Below, in pieces: positions 1 to 8,929 of a stretch of 64,000 nucleotides of DNA. The stretch covers positions 1 to 64,000 of the forward strand of contig CANJRD010000002.1 of assembly GCA_947476695.1 (NCBI GenBank), written 5' to 3'. Made by a program: the position numbers and the translations under genes. The stretch's first letter is position 1. Every line of letters begins with the position of its first letter. The notes under the pieces were generated by a model, which was given only the letters and a program-made list of their open reading frames with translations, searched no databases and had not been told where the DNA came from. The DNA is from Rhodospirillaceae bacterium. GTDB lineage: Bacteria > Pseudomonadota > Alphaproteobacteria > Rhodospirillales > Rhodospirillaceae.

Positions 1-29
1 CCCTTATATCTCGCCGGGAGAGACAAAGA

Positions 30-749
30 ATGTTTAGCTTCAAACGTGCTTCAGTTGCTGGTTTGGTTGCTGCGGTGGCCATGGCTTTCGCCGCGAGCGC
101 TCAGGCGACCAGCTTCGATGCTTCGCTGATCGACCCACCGGGCGTCTACTTCGGCACCGGCAACGTGAATGCTCACTTCACCACCAACGTCGATGGCAAC
201 GTCGAACTCGGTCTCGGCACGGTGCAGCGCTATATCACCGCGCTTACGCCGAACGCGGGCACGAACGTCTACAACGTGAATACCGGCACGACGTCTGCGC
301 CGGGCCGCACGGGTTCCGACTGGGGCTTCGTATTCTCGATCAACACGAATGCGAACGGCAACGGCTCGCTGACGCTGGCCGCCATCACCGCCAGCATTTG
401 CATCCAGGACGTTGGCCAGGGCGTGAGCAGCTGCTTCGATCCGCTCGCCATCCCCGACAACTCGCATGCTTCCAGCTCGCCGACGACGACGGCGCAGAAT
501 GCTGAAGCGCTGCAGTTCAACGGCCTGGGCACGCGCATCTTCCTGCCGAACTATGACATCAATGCCAACGACACCTACATCTTCACGCTCAGCGCCTTCG
601 ATGCGAATCGCAGCCTCCTGAATAGCGTGCAGTCGGTTGTTGTCGCCGGCACGGGTGCCGCGTCGGGTGTTCCTGAGCCGCTGACGCTCAGCCTGCTCGG
701 GATGGGCCTCGTCGGCCTGGCCGGCATGCGTCGTAAGCGCTCCGCTTAA
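30..749 (+). CDS. PEP-CTERM sorting-domain protein
   Basis: This 239-residue secreted protein has an N-terminal signal peptide ending near ASA-QA (residues 1-26) and a PEP-CTERM tail. The tail consists of VPEP (about residue 213), a short hydrophobic helix and a basic end, RRKR. In this class an exosortase recognises the tail and processes the protein for surface attachment or release. No exosortase lies in the window. The middle, rich in Asn, Thr and Gly, resembles no enzyme I recognise. GGGAGAG precedes the ATG by about 10 bases. The gene ends 20 bases before a strong hairpin terminator. The PEP-CTERM class is clear and the function is unknown. Confidence 0.9.
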   Translation: MFSFKRASVAGLVAAVAMAFAASAQATSFDASLIDPPGVYFGTGNVNAHFTTNVDGNVELGLGTVQRYITALTPNAGTNVYNVNTGTTSAPGRTGSDWGFVFSINTNANGNGSLTLAAITASICIQDVGQGVSSCFDPLAIPDNSHASSSPTTTAQNAEALQFNGLGTRIFLPNYDINANDTYIFTLSAFDANRSLLNSVQSVVVAGTGAASGVPEPLTLSLLGMGLVGLAGMRRKRSA

Positions 750-769
750 GCGCCTACTGTGACGATGAA

Positions 770-800
770 GGGCCGGCGGATTATTCCGCCGGCCCTTTTT
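770..800. terminator. Intrinsic terminator
   Basis: An 11-bp perfect stem, GGGCCGGCGGA (770-780) with TCCGCCGGCCC (785-795), closes a TTAT loop and is followed by five T residues. It terminates the PEP-CTERM gene. It also touches the stop codon of the opposing PAS gene, so it separates two convergent transcripts. Confidence 0.9.
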
Positions 801-1387
801 CATGTCTGGCTATCGCGTGGAATGCCTGCGCCGAGATCTAGCCAAGACTGTGCGAAAACGCGGTTCACGCCCGTAAGCCCCTCGCGGAAGTCGAGCTGAT
901 CGATGATCCGCGTCAACTTCACCATGTGTCTCACCTCGCCACGCGACGACAATGGCAAGCTCACTATGCCAAGAACGACATCACGGCCACCTGTCGTGAT
1001 CGCCGAGGCGAGGGTGAGACGACCGCAAGGCAACGTGGCCATGGTGCGGTGCGAAATTCCGATAGCGCGCCTAGCCGGCGGCGGCATGTAATCCAGATAA
1101 TCTTGCTTAGTGAGTTCACCGAAGGATTCCGCCAGGCCTGTGCCGAACAGGCGGATCGGCAGGCGATCCTCTTTGCCGACGTCAACGACCACGACCCAGG
1201 GCGCGAACTCGGGCTTTGGCTGATCGAGGTAGTCCTCGATGCGCGGCGCGATCGCATGGCCGTTGCGGGGCAATCTCCGCCACCACTCCATAAATTCCGG
1301 CCCGCTCGGAATTGCGTTCCAATCGACGTCGTTCAAAGTATCCCCCGGCACGGGCGTTTCATAGTCGTACTCTCCGGTCATCCGCAA
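800..1387 (-). CDS. PAS domain protein (PAS_5 type)
   Basis: A 195-residue cytoplasmic protein without signal peptide or membrane helix. The segment from about residue 65 (LPIRLFGTGLAESFG) through the following LTKQDYLDYMPP matches the PAS_5 pattern of alphaproteobacterial stand-alone PAS proteins, in which a conserved 'R..GT.l....G.dltG' element begins the fold. The expected role is ligand or signal sensing. There is no output domain and no histidine kinase beside it, so any partner must be elsewhere. Its stop codon lies in the T-run of the terminator at 770-800. Confidence 0.7.
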   Translation of the reverse strand: MRMTGEYDYETPVPGDTLNDVDWNAIPSGPEFMEWWRRLPRNGHAIAPRIEDYLDQPKPEFAPWVVVVDVGKEDRLPIRLFGTGLAESFGELTKQDYLDYMPPPARRAIGISHRTMATLPCGRLTLASAITTGGRDVVLGIVSLPLSSRGEVRHMVKLTRIIDQLDFREGLTGVNRVFAQSWLDLGAGIPRDSQT

Positions 1388-1464
1388 GGCGTAGGGTGAC
1401 GTTTGCCCAATGAAACTCTAGCCTATTGTGGCGCTTGGCAAGATCGAGAAAGGGGAGGCGAGCT

Positions 1465-1992
1465 ATGCGATGGGGACTCCGGAGACAAGGACGCGGTACC
1501 ATAGGCACGGCTCTGGTGATGAGTATACTGGTGTTCGCATCCTCGAGCTCTGCCCAGACCACCTCGCCGCTCGACATCAAGACTTTCACCGCCTCGCCGG
1601 AGATTGCTGCGGCGCTTGCCAAGGCGAAGGCTGAGCGGAAGGGCGATGCGCCAGTTGTGGTCGAACCGATCCTTTCGCTGCCGCCCTATCGGGTGAATCT
1701 TGAGTATCGTCCTGGAACCTCGCCGGCGATGGTTCACGAGAAGGACGCGGAAATGATGTACGTGCTCGACGGCGCAGGCACCATTGTCACCAGAGGCACG
1801 CTGGTTGATGAAAAGCGCACGAACGAAGCGAACCGCTCTGGTTCGACGATTTCGGGCGGCCAGCCCCAGGCGATCTCGAAAGGTGATCTGATCATCATTC
1901 CCGAGAATACGCCGCATCAAGTTACACCGGGACCGGGCGGTCCGATCACCATCATGAGCGTGCACATGCCACGGCCGACGAACTGGCCGTAA
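1465..1992 (+). CDS. Secreted cupin-domain protein
   Basis: I place the start at 1465, giving 175 residues, because AAAGGGGAGG lies just upstream and the following residues form a signal peptide ending in SSSSAQ. An upstream in-frame ATG at 1426 lacks a ribosome site. The cupin barrel has a first motif [16 protein letters not shown] (about residues 85-100) and a second motif PENTPHQV plus a later SVHMPR. The usual HxH is HxK here, with the glutamate and the second-motif histidine kept, so metal binding may be altered. Small exported cupins recur in the window. The substrate is unknown. Confidence 0.75.
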   Translation: MRWGLRRQGRGTIGTALVMSILVFASSSSAQTTSPLDIKTFTASPEIAAALAKAKAERKGDAPVVVEPILSLPPYRVNLEYRPGTSPAMVHEKDAEMMYVLDGAGTIVTRGTLVDEKRTNEANRSGSTISGGQPQAISKGDLIIIPENTPHQVTPGPGGPITIMSVHMPRPTNWP

Positions 1993-2016
1993 AGAAGCGC
2001 TGCCAGCTCAGCTGTA

Positions 2017-2250
2017 TCAGTTGGGCTGGCTTTTGGCGTTCTCGGTTTTGTCTTCGCTCACCATTAGCTGCGCGCGCGCTCGGTGAACGGCCGCCCTTGG
2101 CGACCAACGCGTCGAACGTGCCGTCTTCAACGACCCGGCCGGCTTCGAACACGAGGATGCGATTTGCCTTGCGCACGGTGGAAAGACAGCGCGCGATGAC
2201 GAACGTCGTGCGGTTCTTCATCAACTTCGTCCAGCGCCTGCATCACGTAG
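2017..2250 (-). pseudogene. Decayed C-terminus of an ABC transporter ATPase
   Basis: The minus strand encodes, across at least two frames, the last ~75 residues of an MsbA-like exporter nucleotide-binding domain. QALDEV (about 2245-2228) is followed after a one-base shift by [16 protein letters not shown] and [19 protein letters not shown]. After another shift comes [11 protein letters not shown], with a stop at 2017-2019. The H-loop IAHRLST has become IARCLST, losing the switch histidine. No Walker A, signature motif or membrane domain remains. This is a remnant and not a functional gene. Confidence 0.8.
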
Positions 2251-2259
2251 GGTGGCGGT

Positions 2260-3564
2260 CTATTTGTCCAGATCGAAGGCGTCTTTAAGTCCTAAGCTCT
2301 CGTAAACACCTGTCCGCAGGGCCGTCAGCACCGGCGCACCTTCGTCGACCCCGATGAGTTGGGTCATGGCGACGGCGGCAATCTCGTTCTTCGGGTCCAC
2401 GAAGAACCAGGTGTTCGTATAGCCCGCCCACCCGGCATCGCCGGCGATGCCGGGCATCTGGTGATGCACGCCGGGAACGCGCACGCCAATCCCATAACCC
2501 CAGGCATAGCCCTTGGTGGATTGGTAACGTTCGGGGTCGTACCAGTAGGTCATGCCCTGCTCGGGCGTGGTCTGGCGCGAAATCATCGCCTTCGCGGTTT
2601 CGGGTTTCAGGACGCGCACACCGTCGAGCGTACCGCCGTTGACCAGCATCTGCGCGAAGCGCAGGTAGTCGGGCACGGTCCCGGCAAGACCGCCGCTGGC
2701 GCTCATCTGCTTCGACGGGCGGTCGATGGTCTGCAAAAGATCCGCATCATGTGTTTGAACAATCTTGCCGGACGTATCGGTCGTGTAGACCGCGGCGACA
2801 CGTTCGGGCTGCTTTGTCCAGAAGCCGGTGTCCTTGATGCCGAGCTTGCCGTAGAGATGCGTCTTCATGAATTCGTCGAGCGGTTGGCCCGCCGCGACCT
2901 CGGCGACGCGGCCCAGCACATCGCCCGGCGTATTGTAGCGCCACTTGTCGCCAGGGTGCGTCAGCAGCGGATAAGACGCCAGCTTGCGGATACCGTCGGC
3001 CAGCGACACGTCCGGGTTCAGCACCTCTCCCGGCTTCGGCATGATGCTCTTCGGCCAGTTGGCCTCGGACCCGAAACCCGCAGTGTAAGTGAACAGGTGG
3101 CGCACGGTCATCGGGCGCTTCTGCGGTTCGGTTACGGCCTTGTCGCCGTCGATGGATTTGACCACCGGCGTGTTGGCGAACTCCGGAATGTATTTTGACA
3201 CCGGATCGTCCAGCTTCATCTTGCCTTCGTCGACCAGCGTCAGGATCGCACCGGCGGTCATGACGCGGCTGAGTGAGGCAAGACGGAAAATGGTGTCGGT
3301 TTCCATCGGCAAGTTCTTGCCGATGTCGCGTTTCCCATACGCTTCCATCAGCACGAGCTTGTTCTTGTGCGCGATGGCGTACACGACGCCGGCGCGTTTG
3401 CCGTCGTCGACCAGTTTCTTCATCGCCGCGCGCATCTTGTCGAGAGCCGCGGACGACATGCCGGTGCTCTCCGGCGTCGCGGGTTCAAGGTCTTTCGCAA
3501 AAACCGGCGCGGCAGAAACCGCGACGAGCGCGAAGCTGGCGAGAACCGAAGTCAGGCGGATCAT
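2260..3564 (-). CDS. Secreted serine hydrolase (beta-lactamase/esterase family VIII fold)
   Basis: A 434-residue protein with a signal peptide (cleavage near VFA-KD) and a class C beta-lactamase/EstB-like domain. The nucleophile region reads FRLASLSRVMTAGAIL (about residues 92-107). The serine of S-x-x-K is present but the catalytic lysine is arginine (SLSR). The expected tyrosine may lie in KWRYNTPGDVLG (about 208), and the C-terminal block is GDAGWAGYTNTWFFVDP. Family members hydrolyse esters or beta-lactams in the periplasm. The Lys-to-Arg change makes activity uncertain. No operon partner is seen; the gene follows the ABC remnant. Confidence 0.8.
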   Translation of the reverse strand: MIRLTSVLASFALVAVSAAPVFAKDLEPATPESTGMSSAALDKMRAAMKKLVDDGKRAGVVYAIAHKNKLVLMEAYGKRDIGKNLPMETDTIFRLASLSRVMTAGAILTLVDEGKMKLDDPVSKYIPEFANTPVVKSIDGDKAVTEPQKRPMTVRHLFTYTAGFGSEANWPKSIMPKPGEVLNPDVSLADGIRKLASYPLLTHPGDKWRYNTPGDVLGRVAEVAAGQPLDEFMKTHLYGKLGIKDTGFWTKQPERVAAVYTTDTSGKIVQTHDADLLQTIDRPSKQMSASGGLAGTVPDYLRFAQMLVNGGTLDGVRVLKPETAKAMISRQTTPEQGMTYWYDPERYQSTKGYAWGYGIGVRVPGVHHQMPGIAGDAGWAGYTNTWFFVDPKNEIAAVAMTQLIGVDEGAPVLTALRTGVYESLGLKDAFDLDK

Positions 3565-3667
3565 AGGAAGGCTCCACAGGGGCAGGCGTGTCTCGCCGAT
3601 TGTGGAGGACGGCCCCGGACTGAGTCCATGGGCCCCGTTCCGCGATGGGGCTGATACGGGCGCGAGT

Positions 3668-3703
3668 ACCGAGGGGACGCCGGCTGTGCCGTGTCCCCTC
3701 GGT
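3668..3703 (-). terminator. Strong hairpin after the lectin-like gene
   Basis: An 11-bp perfect stem, ACCGAGGGGAC (3668-3678) with GTCCCCTCGGT (3693-3703), encloses a 14-base loop about 10 bases beyond the stop of the 3714-4382 gene. No U-tract follows on the minus strand, so it may be a weak or factor-dependent terminator or an mRNA-stabilising hairpin. Confidence 0.5.
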
Positions 3704-3713
3704 CAGGCGGGAT

Positions 3714-4382
3714 TTAGTTGGTCGCGAAGCAATAGAACAGGCCGCCGCTACCAGTGGCCTGCAGGTTCTCTTTGCTGCAGCCGCGAGATGGATGCGCGTT
3801 GTTCCACGAGATGCTGCTGCCGGTACGGTCGTGGTGGCCCAGTTGGGCGACGCCGTCGCTGCTGCTCGTCCAGTTCTTGCAGGTATGGTCCGCGCCGTCC
3901 GTGAAGGTACGTCCGTCGGCCTGCGAGCCCGTCAGGATGTCGTGCCACAGGGGCGGGGCCTCGCCGACGCTGCTCACGGGCTTGCCGGTCTCATCCAGGG
4001 CCGTGGTCTTGCTGATCTTGTTGCCGGCGCGGGCGAGCTCAATGGTGTCTCCATGAAGCTCGGCGTTGTCCTTGGCGACCACGGCGCCCTTGGCGTTGTA
4101 CCAGGGGCCGTTGCCGATACGGTCGCGGGCGTTCACCGCGCCGTTACCCTGGGTGCTCAGGTAGGCGCGCCAGGTCTTGCCCTTGGAGCCGGCCGCCTCC
4201 GCCAGCTTCTGGCAGTACTGATCCGCACCGGCCAGGCCGCCCAGATCGGCGCCCTTGCCCGGGTTGACGCTGGTGACGAAGAAGCTCATCGGCTGTTGCG
4301 GTGCGGCAGGAGCCTGCGCGAACGCCGGGGTTGCCATAGCGAAGATCGCCGCCGTTACAGCGGCCGAAAGTGCACGATTCAT
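3714..4382 (-). CDS. Secreted lectin-like protein (paralogue 1)
   Basis: A 222-residue secreted protein starting at MNRALS, with AGGGAGG upstream and a signal peptide ending AFAQ. The core starts MSFFVTSVNPGKGADLGG, then LAGADQYCQKLAEAAG, TWRAYLSTQG, VNARDRIGNGPWYNAKG, HDILTGSQADG, DHTCKNWTS and GLFYCFATN. Four cysteines are conserved with two paralogues at 55439-56110 and 56118-56819. I recall close homologues being labelled 'lectin' in alphaproteobacterial annotations, but binding activity is an assumption. It stands alone, between the serine hydrolase and the efflux pump. Confidence 0.75.
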   Translation of the reverse strand: MNRALSAAVTAAIFAMATPAFAQAPAAPQQPMSFFVTSVNPGKGADLGGLAGADQYCQKLAEAAGSKGKTWRAYLSTQGNGAVNARDRIGNGPWYNAKGAVVAKDNAELHGDTIELARAGNKISKTTALDETGKPVSSVGEAPPLWHDILTGSQADGRTFTDGADHTCKNWTSSSDGVAQLGHHDRTGSSISWNNAHPSRGCSKENLQATGSGGLFYCFATN

Positions 4383-4453
4383 CTGTCCCTCCCTAAAATG
4401 GACGCCCGAGCCTACGTCCGGCGGGTGAGGGGACAACTCACGATCAAGTGTAT

Positions 4454-7400
4454 TTACTCTGCCGGAGCCGCCGCCCCATGGCCGGCGATGAGTTCTTCCG
4501 TCGGCACCTGACGGCGACGGTCGCCAGCCAGCCAGGTGTAGACGGTCGGCAGCATGAACAGGGTGAAGATCGTCCCCACCGACATGCCGCCCACCACGAC
4601 CACACCCAGGCACATGCGGCTTGCCGCGCCCGCGCCGGTGGCGACGACCAGCGGCATCAGGCCGGCGATCATCGCCAGGGTGGTCATCAGGATAGGCCGC
4701 AGGCGCACCCGCGCTGCGCGCTCGATGGCTTCCTGCGGGCCGCAGCCTTCGCGCAGCTGCATGTCGCGGGCGAAGGCGACCATCAGGATGCCGTGCTTCG
4801 AGATCAGGCCGATCAGTGTGACGAGGCCGATCTGGGTATAGATGTTCAGCGTTGCCACACCGAAGAACAGCGGCAGCAAGGCGCCGCAGATTGACATGGG
4901 CACGCTGACCAGAACCACCAGCGGATCGCGCAGGCTTTCAAACTGCGCAGCCAGCACGAGATAGATGATCAACAGCGCGAACAGGAAGGTGATGGTCAGC
5001 TGTCCGCCTTCCTCGACGTACTGACGCGCTTCGCCCAAGTACGATGCCGTGAAACCTTCCGGCAGATTGGCAACTTGCTGGTTCAGGAACGCGAGCGCGT
5101 CGCTCATCGTCACGCCTGGGGCGAGGCCGGCCTGCATCGTCGCGGAGTTCAATTGATTGAAACGCGTCAGCGCGTTCGGCTGCACCGTTTCGCGGACGGA
5201 TACGACGGTCGACAGCGGGATTTGCCGCCCGCTCGCCGTGCGTACGTAGAATTGGGTCAGGGAATTACCGGAGAGGCGCTGTGTGCGCGGCACCTGCGGG
5301 ATCACCTGATAGGCGCGGCCTTCGAGGATGAATCGATTGACGTAGTTCTCGCCCACAAGGGTGGCAAGGCTGCGGCCTATGGAGTCCATCGTCAGGCCGA
5401 GGTCGTTGGCCTTGGCGCGGTCGATGTCGAGTTGCACGACCGGGCTATTGAAATTCAGCGAGCTATCCAAGGCGGTGAACAAGCCGCTGCGCCGTGCCGC
5501 GGCTTTGATGCCTTCGACCGTTTCATAGATGGTGTTGTAGTCGCCGGCGGATGTGACGACGAGTTGCACCGGTGGTCCGCCGCTGGCGCCGGGCAGGGCC
5601 GGCTGCTGCATAACGAAGATGATCACGCCGTCCAGCTTGTTCAGTTCGCGCTGGAGAATAACCTGCATCTCGTTGGCGTTGCGCTCGCGTTCGCTCCACG
5701 GCAGCAAGCGCATGCCACCGCCGGCGACGCTGCTGTCACCGCCGTTGCGGCCGACGAATGAGAAGCGCGCGGTGACCTCCGGCAGAAACTTCGTTATGAT
5801 CTGGTCAATCTTCACCAGATTGTCGAACATGTAGTCCACGTTCACGGTCTGCGGGCCGCGGATGTTCATACGCAGCATGCCCTGGTCTTCCATGGGCGCG
5901 AGTTCTGACTTGGTGTGCATGAACAGGAAAGCGACGGAGGCCAGGATCGCCAGGCCGAAAATGCCGACGGCCGGACGGTAGGCCAGCGTTACCGAGAGCG
6001 CGCGACTGTAGACATCGGTCACACGGTCGAGAAATCTCGATACCTTGTGCGCGAATTCGCCTTCCTCCGACACGGGCTTCAGCAGCTTCGAGCACATCAT
6101 TGGCGAAAGCGTCAGCGCGATGATGCCCGACAGCACCATCGCCCCGGCGAGGCTGAACGCGAACTCCTTGAAGATCGCGCCGGTCAAGCCGGACAGGAAT
6201 CCGATAGGCGCATAGACGGCGGCGAGGGTGATGGTCATCGAAATGACTGGCCCCACGATCTCGCGGGCGCCCACCAGCGCCGCTTGCATCGGCGACAAGC
6301 CCTCTTCGAGATGGCGATGGATGTTCTCGACCATGACGATGGCGTCGTCGACCACCAGGCCAGTCGCCAGCACCATGGCTAGCAGCGTGAGCAGGTTGAT
6401 GCTGAAGCCCATCGCCAACATGAGGATGCAGACGCCGATCATCGACAGCGGGATGGTCACGATCGGGATCAGAACCGACCGCACGCTGCCGAGGAACAGG
6501 AAGATCACGACAATCACGATGACCACCGCTGCGGCGAGTGTCTTGATCACTTCCTTGATCGATTCCGAAATGAACAGCGAGTTGTCGCTGCCGATGGCCA
6601 TGTTCAAACCGGGCGGCAGGGTGCGCTCGATCTCGGGAATACGTTCGCGCACTTCCTTCGAAATCGTCAGCGGGTTGCCGTCCGGCATCGGCTGCACCCA
6701 CAGCATGACCCCCGGTTTGCCGAGGCTGAGCGCGCTCTGATCGAAGCTCTCTGCGCCGAATTCGACATCGGCGACGTCACTCAGGTGGATGGAAACGCCA
6801 TTGGTCGTTTTCACCACCATGCTGCGGAAGGCTTCGACGTCCCTCAGGCCGGTGTTGGCGACAACGTTGGCCGAGACTTGATAGCTCTTGGTTTGGCCGG
6901 GAGCCGACTGAACGTTATTCGCCCGGATGGCCGCGGAGATTTCTTCCGCCGTGACGCCCTTGGCCGCCATGCGCGATGGGTTGAGCCACAGCCGCATCGC
7001 CAGCGCACCGGCCCCGTTGATGTCGATCGAGGACACGCCTTCGACCGTTGATAGGATCGGTTGTATCACACGCACGACGTGGTCCGCGATCTCGGCGCCG
7101 GACATCGTTTCGCTGTTGAGCAGGATCGACATGACCTGCTCGCTCGCGGCGTTGCGCGAAATAACGGGGTCGTTGGCCTCTTGCGGCAGCTGCGACTTGA
7201 CCTGCTGAACCTTGGTCAGAACGTCCGTCGTGGCGCGACCCGGATCGTAGTTCAGCTTCATGTAGACTTGGATGTTGCTGTTGCCTTGGGTCGAAGACGA
7301 CGTGATGTAGTCGAGCCCTTCGACCGAGGCGACCGCGCGTTCGATCGGCGTGGTGATAAATCCCTGCATCAGTTCCGGCGGCGCGCCGGGGTATGTCGTG

Positions 7401-7543
7401 CGGATGGTGATGATTGTGTTCGTCAGCAGCGGGAACTGCCGCACCGGCAGCAGCATCAACGCCCGCATACCCACCAGCAACAGCAAGGCGCTGAGCACGA
7501 GGGAGAGGACAGGCCGGCGGATGAAGATATCGGTGAAGGCCAT
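4454..7543 (-). CDS. RND efflux transporter, inner-membrane permease (HAE1 type)
   Basis: A 1029-residue permease of the AcrB/MexF superfamily, the usual length. It begins MAFTDIFIRRPVLSLVLSALLLLVG (first helix), followed by two periplasmic loops (about residues 35-340 and 560-870) and two six-helix blocks. The fourth helix carries TGLVVDDAIVMVEN, whose paired aspartates are the proton relay, and the ISKHGILMV block recurs in the second half. It expels small hydrophobic compounds by proton antiport. It lies 11 bases after its adaptor gene, in one operon. No outer-membrane TolC-type gene is in the window. Family is certain, substrate unknown. Confidence 0.95.
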   Translation of the reverse strand: MAFTDIFIRRPVLSLVLSALLLLVGMRALMLLPVRQFPLLTNTIITIRTTYPGAPPELMQGFITTPIERAVASVEGLDYITSSSTQGNSNIQVYMKLNYDPGRATTDVLTKVQQVKSQLPQEANDPVISRNAASEQVMSILLNSETMSGAEIADHVVRVIQPILSTVEGVSSIDINGAGALAMRLWLNPSRMAAKGVTAEEISAAIRANNVQSAPGQTKSYQVSANVVANTGLRDVEAFRSMVVKTTNGVSIHLSDVADVEFGAESFDQSALSLGKPGVMLWVQPMPDGNPLTISKEVRERIPEIERTLPPGLNMAIGSDNSLFISESIKEVIKTLAAAVVIVIVVIFLFLGSVRSVLIPIVTIPLSMIGVCILMLAMGFSINLLTLLAMVLATGLVVDDAIVMVENIHRHLEEGLSPMQAALVGAREIVGPVISMTITLAAVYAPIGFLSGLTGAIFKEFAFSLAGAMVLSGIIALTLSPMMCSKLLKPVSEEGEFAHKVSRFLDRVTDVYSRALSVTLAYRPAVGIFGLAILASVAFLFMHTKSELAPMEDQGMLRMNIRGPQTVNVDYMFDNLVKIDQIITKFLPEVTARFSFVGRNGGDSSVAGGGMRLLPWSERERNANEMQVILQRELNKLDGVIIFVMQQPALPGASGGPPVQLVVTSAGDYNTIYETVEGIKAAARRSGLFTALDSSLNFNSPVVQLDIDRAKANDLGLTMDSIGRSLATLVGENYVNRFILEGRAYQVIPQVPRTQRLSGNSLTQFYVRTASGRQIPLSTVVSVRETVQPNALTRFNQLNSATMQAGLAPGVTMSDALAFLNQQVANLPEGFTASYLGEARQYVEEGGQLTITFLFALLIIYLVLAAQFESLRDPLVVLVSVPMSICGALLPLFFGVATLNIYTQIGLVTLIGLISKHGILMVAFARDMQLREGCGPQEAIERAARVRLRPILMTTLAMIAGLMPLVVATGAGAASRMCLGVVVVGGMSVGTIFTLFMLPTVYTWLAGDRRRQVPTEELIAGHGAAAPAE

Positions 7544-7554
7544 GAAGGTGCGCC

Positions 7555-8769
7555 CTATGACCGGGAAAGCGGCGGCGGGGCTGCGGGCGCTTCTTGGGTG
7601 CCGACGTTGATCCCGGCGCCGTCGACAAGCTTCACGGTACCGGTGGTGATCACGCGGTCGCCGGACTTCAGGCCTTCCAGAACGACCACACGATTGCCGA
7701 TGCGCGCGCCGGTCTTGATGGCGGTGCGCTTGGCCGTCAGCTGCGGCTTTTTCGGGTCTGCATTGCCTTCGCCGGGCGTGGCGACAAACACCGAGTTTCC
7801 TGAGAGTGAATAAGTGACGGCCGTCTCCGGCACGGTGATTGAATTGATGGCCACCGGCAGCTTCACGCTGACGTTGGCATACATGCCCGGCATCAAGACG
7901 CCCTGCGTGTTCCTGGCAATCGCCTGGATACGGATGGCGCGCGTGCCGGCGTCCACCTGCGGATCGATGACGGCGAGCTTGCTCGGGAAAATTTGGCCCG
8001 GGTAGGCGTCGACTGTGACGTCCACCACTTGGTCCTCGCTCAGTTGCGGACGAGTCTGTTCCGGCAGCGTGAAGTTGACGTAGAGCTCGCTGTTATCGGT
8101 CAAAGTCACTGCGGCTTCGCCGGGGCTGAGGTGCTGCCCGACTTCGACCATACGGATGCCGACCGTCCCGTCGAACGGCGCGCGGATCGCCTTCTTGGCG
8201 ATCGCCGAGCTCGAGCGGGCGATGCCCGCCATGGCGACGTCGTATTGGGCTTGGCTCTGATCCAGTTGCGCACGCGCGGCGAAGCCGGCCGTCGACAGGT
8301 CCTTCGAGCGCTTAAGCGTTGTATCGGCTAAACGTTGCTGCGCCTTGAAAGTCAGTAGGTCGGCCTGCTCGGCTGAGTCATCCAGTTGCACCAGCAGATC
8401 GCCCTTGCGCACCGGCTTGCCCGCCTCAAAGGCGATGCGGGTGACGGTGCCGCCGAGGTCGGAGGCCAGAGAGACGCTATGCACCGCCGCCAGTGTGCCG
8501 ATGCCCGTCAGAGTCTGCGGAAGCGGGGTCGCGCTCACCGCTTCGGCGCTGACCGTCAAGGCGCCCTGACGATTGGCGGCGAGGCGGTTACGCGTCGCGC
8601 CGTCACGGAAACTCTGGAAGGCGAACAACCCGCCGAGGATCAGGACGGAGGCGACGGTCGCGATAACAACGACCTTACGTACGTGCCTGGGAACGGCAGC
8701 CGGCGCGCGAATGCCGGCATGTGATTTGGGATCTTGATAGTTCATCGACACTGCTACCGAAGGGGACAC
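7555..8769 (-). CDS. RND efflux periplasmic adaptor (membrane fusion protein)
   Basis: A 404-residue adaptor that links the RND permease to an outer-membrane channel. It has an N-terminal membrane anchor (VVVIATVASVLILGG, about residues 33-47). It then has a split lipoyl/barrel-sandwich domain (ASDLGGTVTRIAFEAGKPVRKGD and AIRAPFDGTVGIRMVEVGQ), a helical hairpin between them, and a C-terminal beta-barrel (YVNFTLPEQ onward). The start is ambiguous: GTG at 8769, or ATG at 8745 (396 residues, starting MNYQDP). Neither has a strong ribosome site. An inverted repeat lies 29 bases upstream and may be the operator. Confidence 0.92.
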   Translation of the reverse strand: MSPSVAVSMNYQDPKSHAGIRAPAAVPRHVRKVVVIATVASVLILGGLFAFQSFRDGATRNRLAANRQGALTVSAEAVSATPLPQTLTGIGTLAAVHSVSLASDLGGTVTRIAFEAGKPVRKGDLLVQLDDSAEQADLLTFKAQQRLADTTLKRSKDLSTAGFAARAQLDQSQAQYDVAMAGIARSSSAIAKKAIRAPFDGTVGIRMVEVGQHLSPGEAAVTLTDNSELYVNFTLPEQTRPQLSEDQVVDVTVDAYPGQIFPSKLAVIDPQVDAGTRAIRIQAIARNTQGVLMPGMYANVSVKLPVAINSITVPETAVTYSLSGNSVFVATPGEGNADPKKPQLTAKRTAIKTGARIGNRVVVLEGLKSGDRVITTGTVKLVDGAGINVGTQEAPAAPPPLSRS

Positions 8770-8797
8770 GAGATGGGTCCATTATCCGGGAGCGGCG

Positions 8798-8821
8798 GCT
8801 AAACGCCAAAGACAGTTTAGC
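8798..8821. promoter_or_regulatory. Inverted repeat upstream of the RND operon, possible operator
   Basis: GCTAAAC (8798-8804) and GTTTAGC (8815-8821) form a perfect 7-bp inverted repeat with 10 bases between. AT-rich sequence (8822-8855) beyond it could hold the promoter. Position and symmetry fit a TetR- or MarR-type repressor site controlling the pump, but no such regulator is encoded nearby. Confidence 0.4.
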
Positions 8822-8883
8822 AGAGAGATTACGTCATTTTATCTATATAAATTAGTGTGTTGGTGTGCCACCTCAGCCCGCGT

Positions 8884-8920
8884 CGTGGACCCGGGGCCTA
8901 AAGCAGGCACCAGGTCCACG
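8884..8920. other. Hairpin after the cupin gene
   Basis: CGTGGACC (8884-8891) and GGTCCACG (8913-8920) form a perfect 8-bp stem with a 21-base loop, just after the stop of the 8930-9349 gene. There is no T-run. It may end the cupin transcript or be a protein site; I cannot tell which. Confidence 0.3.
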
Positions 8921-8929
8921 GCAATGGAC

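Noticed and set aside
51-803. Minus-strand frame opposite the PEP-CTERM gene
   Set aside because: The plus-strand frame has signal peptide, PEP-CTERM tail, ribosome site and terminator; the opposite frame has none of these.
8776-8792. GGTCCATTATCCGGGAG as another IclR-type operator upstream of the RND adaptor
   Set aside because: Only the left arm matches (GGTCCAT); the right arm is unlike GRAC, so symmetry is lost. It lies far from the other sites and outside the presumed regulon.
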